The translations under genes and the position numbers were made by a program. The notes under the pieces were generated by a model. It searched no databases, had not been told where the DNA came from, and saw only the letters and a list, made by a program, of their open reading frames with translations. DNA of 64,000 nucleotides, from assembly GCF_006346335.1 (NCBI RefSeq), contig NZ_VDMC01000001.1:1-64000 (forward strand). Reading direction: 5' to 3'. Source of the stretch: Aequorivita sinensis. GTDB taxonomy: Bacteria; Bacteroidota; Bacteroidia; Flavobacteriales; Flavobacteriaceae. Shown here in pieces: positions 62,775 to 64,000 of the stretch (positions within the stretch are counted from its first letter, which is position 1; every line of letters begins with the position of its first letter).

Positions 62775-63947
62775 ATGAATAAATTTATAAGACTTCTTCG
62801 AATTGAATTCAAGCGTATTTTCGCAAACGATGTCTTGCTTGCTATCTTTTTTGGAGCCCCTGTTCTATACGGTATTTTATTTGGCTATGTATATCAACAA
62901 GCCAAAGTTGTAGATTTACCAATAGTGATTATAGATCAAGATCGCAGCCCTACTTCAGACAAGATTATAGATGCATTTGGAGATAACGAAGGTTTATTGG
63001 TGAGCGATGTACGTTATACCGCAGGAAATCTAATCGATGAAATGCCGACGCAGCAATATGCAGCTGTCATTACGCTACCAAGTAATTTTGAAGCAGATGT
63101 ATTCCAGAAAAAACATCCAGAAATACGCGTAGATTTGAATATGGCGAACATCTTAAACGCCAACACCGCTAGTAATCACATTCAAGCAGTTTTACTGACA
63201 CTAAATGCCGGAATGGAAATAGAAGGTTTGAAAAAACAAGGGATGCACCCAGCGCAAGCTAAAGCCTCTTATGAAAGCTTCAAGATTAACATCAATAAAC
63301 TGTATAACTCCACTGGTAACTATGTAACTTTTATGCTACCTGGTTTATTGGGTGGTATTATGCAGCAGATTATTTTCTTAGCAATGGCTTTGGTTTTCTC
63401 AAGAGATTTTGAAGATGGTTACTTTAGAACTTTGGTAAAAGAAAGTAAATCTTCTCTATACCTTATAGCCCTAAAAACCACTCCATTTTTAATAATGCTT
63501 CCTTTAATCTGGTTGGTTGTTGCTTTGTTTTTCCCATATTTTAATGTGGACATCAACATATTTAACTTTCCGATGTTTGTATTAGTTGTACTATTAACAT
63601 TTGCATCCATCTTTATTGGAATGTTATTTTCAATTGCAATACCTAGTCAGTTAAAAGCCACCGAACTTTTAATGGTAATTTCTACACCTGCATTTATTTT
63701 AAGTGGTTTTACTTGGCCAACTATGGCTATTCCAGACGCAATTACCAATATTGCCCAATTCATTCCGCTGACACAGTTTTTAAGCGGCTTTAGAAAAATT
63801 GCATTTTATGACGGAGATTTGGCTTCAATAAAACCAGAATTAGGTATGTTGTTTATCATTATGGCCGTTTCCTTTATAGCCATGGTTATTCTACTTCAAC
63901 TGAAGATTCGTCTTCATAGAAAGAAAGGAAAACAAATAACTGAATAG
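62775..63947 (+). CDS. ABC-2 type transporter permease
   Basis: This 390-aa inner-membrane permease of the YhhJ/YbhR-like ABC-2 family has a first helix (about 20-40), then a large periplasmic loop with VVDLPIVIIDQDRSPTSDKI and QYAAVITLPSNFEADV (about 45-180). Five more helices follow, with FILSGFTWPTMAIPDAI as the signature before the last two. No ATPase lies in the window; a second permease or ATPase probably follows beyond position 64000. With TolC and HlyD homologues it forms an export system of unknown substrate. Confidence 0.9.
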   Translation: MNKFIRLLRIEFKRIFANDVLLAIFFGAPVLYGILFGYVYQQAKVVDLPIVIIDQDRSPTSDKIIDAFGDNEGLLVSDVRYTAGNLIDEMPTQQYAAVITLPSNFEADVFQKKHPEIRVDLNMANILNANTASNHIQAVLLTLNAGMEIEGLKKQGMHPAQAKASYESFKININKLYNSTGNYVTFMLPGLLGGIMQQIIFLAMALVFSRDFEDGYFRTLVKESKSSLYLIALKTTPFLIMLPLIWLVVALFFPYFNVDINIFNFPMFVLVVLLTFASIFIGMLFSIAIPSQLKATELLMVISTPAFILSGFTWPTMAIPDAITNIAQFIPLTQFLSGFRKIAFYDGDLASIKPELGMLFIIMAVSFIAMVILLQLKIRLHRKKGKQITE

Positions 63948-63976
63948 ACAGGAAACATAAAATATCACAAACAAAA

Positions 63977-64000
63977 AAGCCTCTCAAGGAATTCCTTAGA
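63977..64000 (+). terminator. Start of a hairpin cut by the window end
   Basis: AAGCCTCTCAAGGAATTCCTT begins an inverted repeat (AAGG with CCTT, then TCT with AGA) that would continue past position 64000. It could be the terminator after the permease gene or an intercistronic hairpin; only half is visible. Confidence 0.35.

Noticed and set aside
1-64000. CRISPR arrays, insertion sequences, prophage or rRNA genes
   Set aside because: No regularly spaced repeats with unique spacers, no transposase or integrase, and no rRNA sequence was found on either strand.

Overview
This window is a stretch of ordinary chromosome from a low-GC member of the Bacteroidota, almost certainly family Flavobacteriaceae. 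The evidence is type IX secretion and gliding genes (gldJ, porU, porV), a T9SS-style C-terminal sorting domain on a secreted peptidase, mevalonate-pathway isoprenoid genes, many lipoproteins, and promoter elements of the Bacteroidetes type (TTTG or TTG, about 19-21 bp, then TAnnTTTG) instead of -35/-10 boxes. Shine-Dalgarno sequences are largely absent. I see no insertion sequence, prophage, CRISPR array or rRNA operon.

Layout. 0.2-1.4 kb: tRNA-Val and a YitT-family membrane protein. 1.6-13.3 kb: murF and gldJ on the minus strand, divergent from porU, porV, cdd, pdhA and pdhC. 13.4-17.7 kb: a short-chain dehydrogenase and an iron-type TonB receptor with a PepSY membrane partner. 17.9-22.7 kb: SprT-like protein, mannose-1-phosphate guanylyltransferase, a DUF389 membrane protein and an MlaFE lipid transporter pair. 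23-29.6 kb: alkaline phosphatase, a GT2/methyltransferase/KAS III mini-operon and gcvP. 29.8-31.5 kb: a UbiA-like membrane protein and an ECF sigma factor with a small Cys/His-rich partner. 31.6-38.7 kb: M28 peptidase, fructosamine kinase-like protein, fabD, a lipoprotein, D-serine dehydratase with a cupin, and hemerythrin. 39-42.8 kb: galE, a sugar aminotransferase and waaA. 42.9-46.7 kb: three small acidic lipoproteins surrounding a LexA-like repressor and a radical-SAM/DUF4130 DNA-repair pair. 47.4-50.4 kb: tRNA-Leu, tRNA-Gly and mutS. 50.6-54.5 kb: a SpoU methyltransferase, a UbiA prenyltransferase, mevalonate kinase and diphosphomevalonate decarboxylase. 54.8-59.4 kb: an ECF sigma / TPR anti-sigma-like / CHAT protease operon. 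59.5-63.9 kb: a Crp/Fnr regulator followed by a TolC/HlyD/ABC-2 efflux operon that continues past the window.

The three most interesting units are regulatory. (1) A self-cleaving S24 repressor has an Ala-Gly cleavage site and a Ser/Lys dyad. It faces the radical-SAM/DUF4130 pair across a 100-bp spacer that carries two matching TTTGGA-N5-TCCAAA operators, each overlapping a promoter. It looks like an SOS-type circuit built without canonical LexA. (2) The sigma / membrane TPR / periplasmic CHAT operon looks like a caspase-type protease wired to an ECF signalling pathway. (3) A Crp/Fnr regulator with an FNR-like recognition helix sits next to an FNR-like box placed at an activating position in front of the efflux operon; a second dyad of the same TGA-N6-TCA core lies between hemerythrin and cupin/dsdA.

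Gaps between genes are all shorter than about 300 bp. Those with recognisable content are listed as features; the gaps at 50443-50646 and 54511-54773 show nothing further that I can support.
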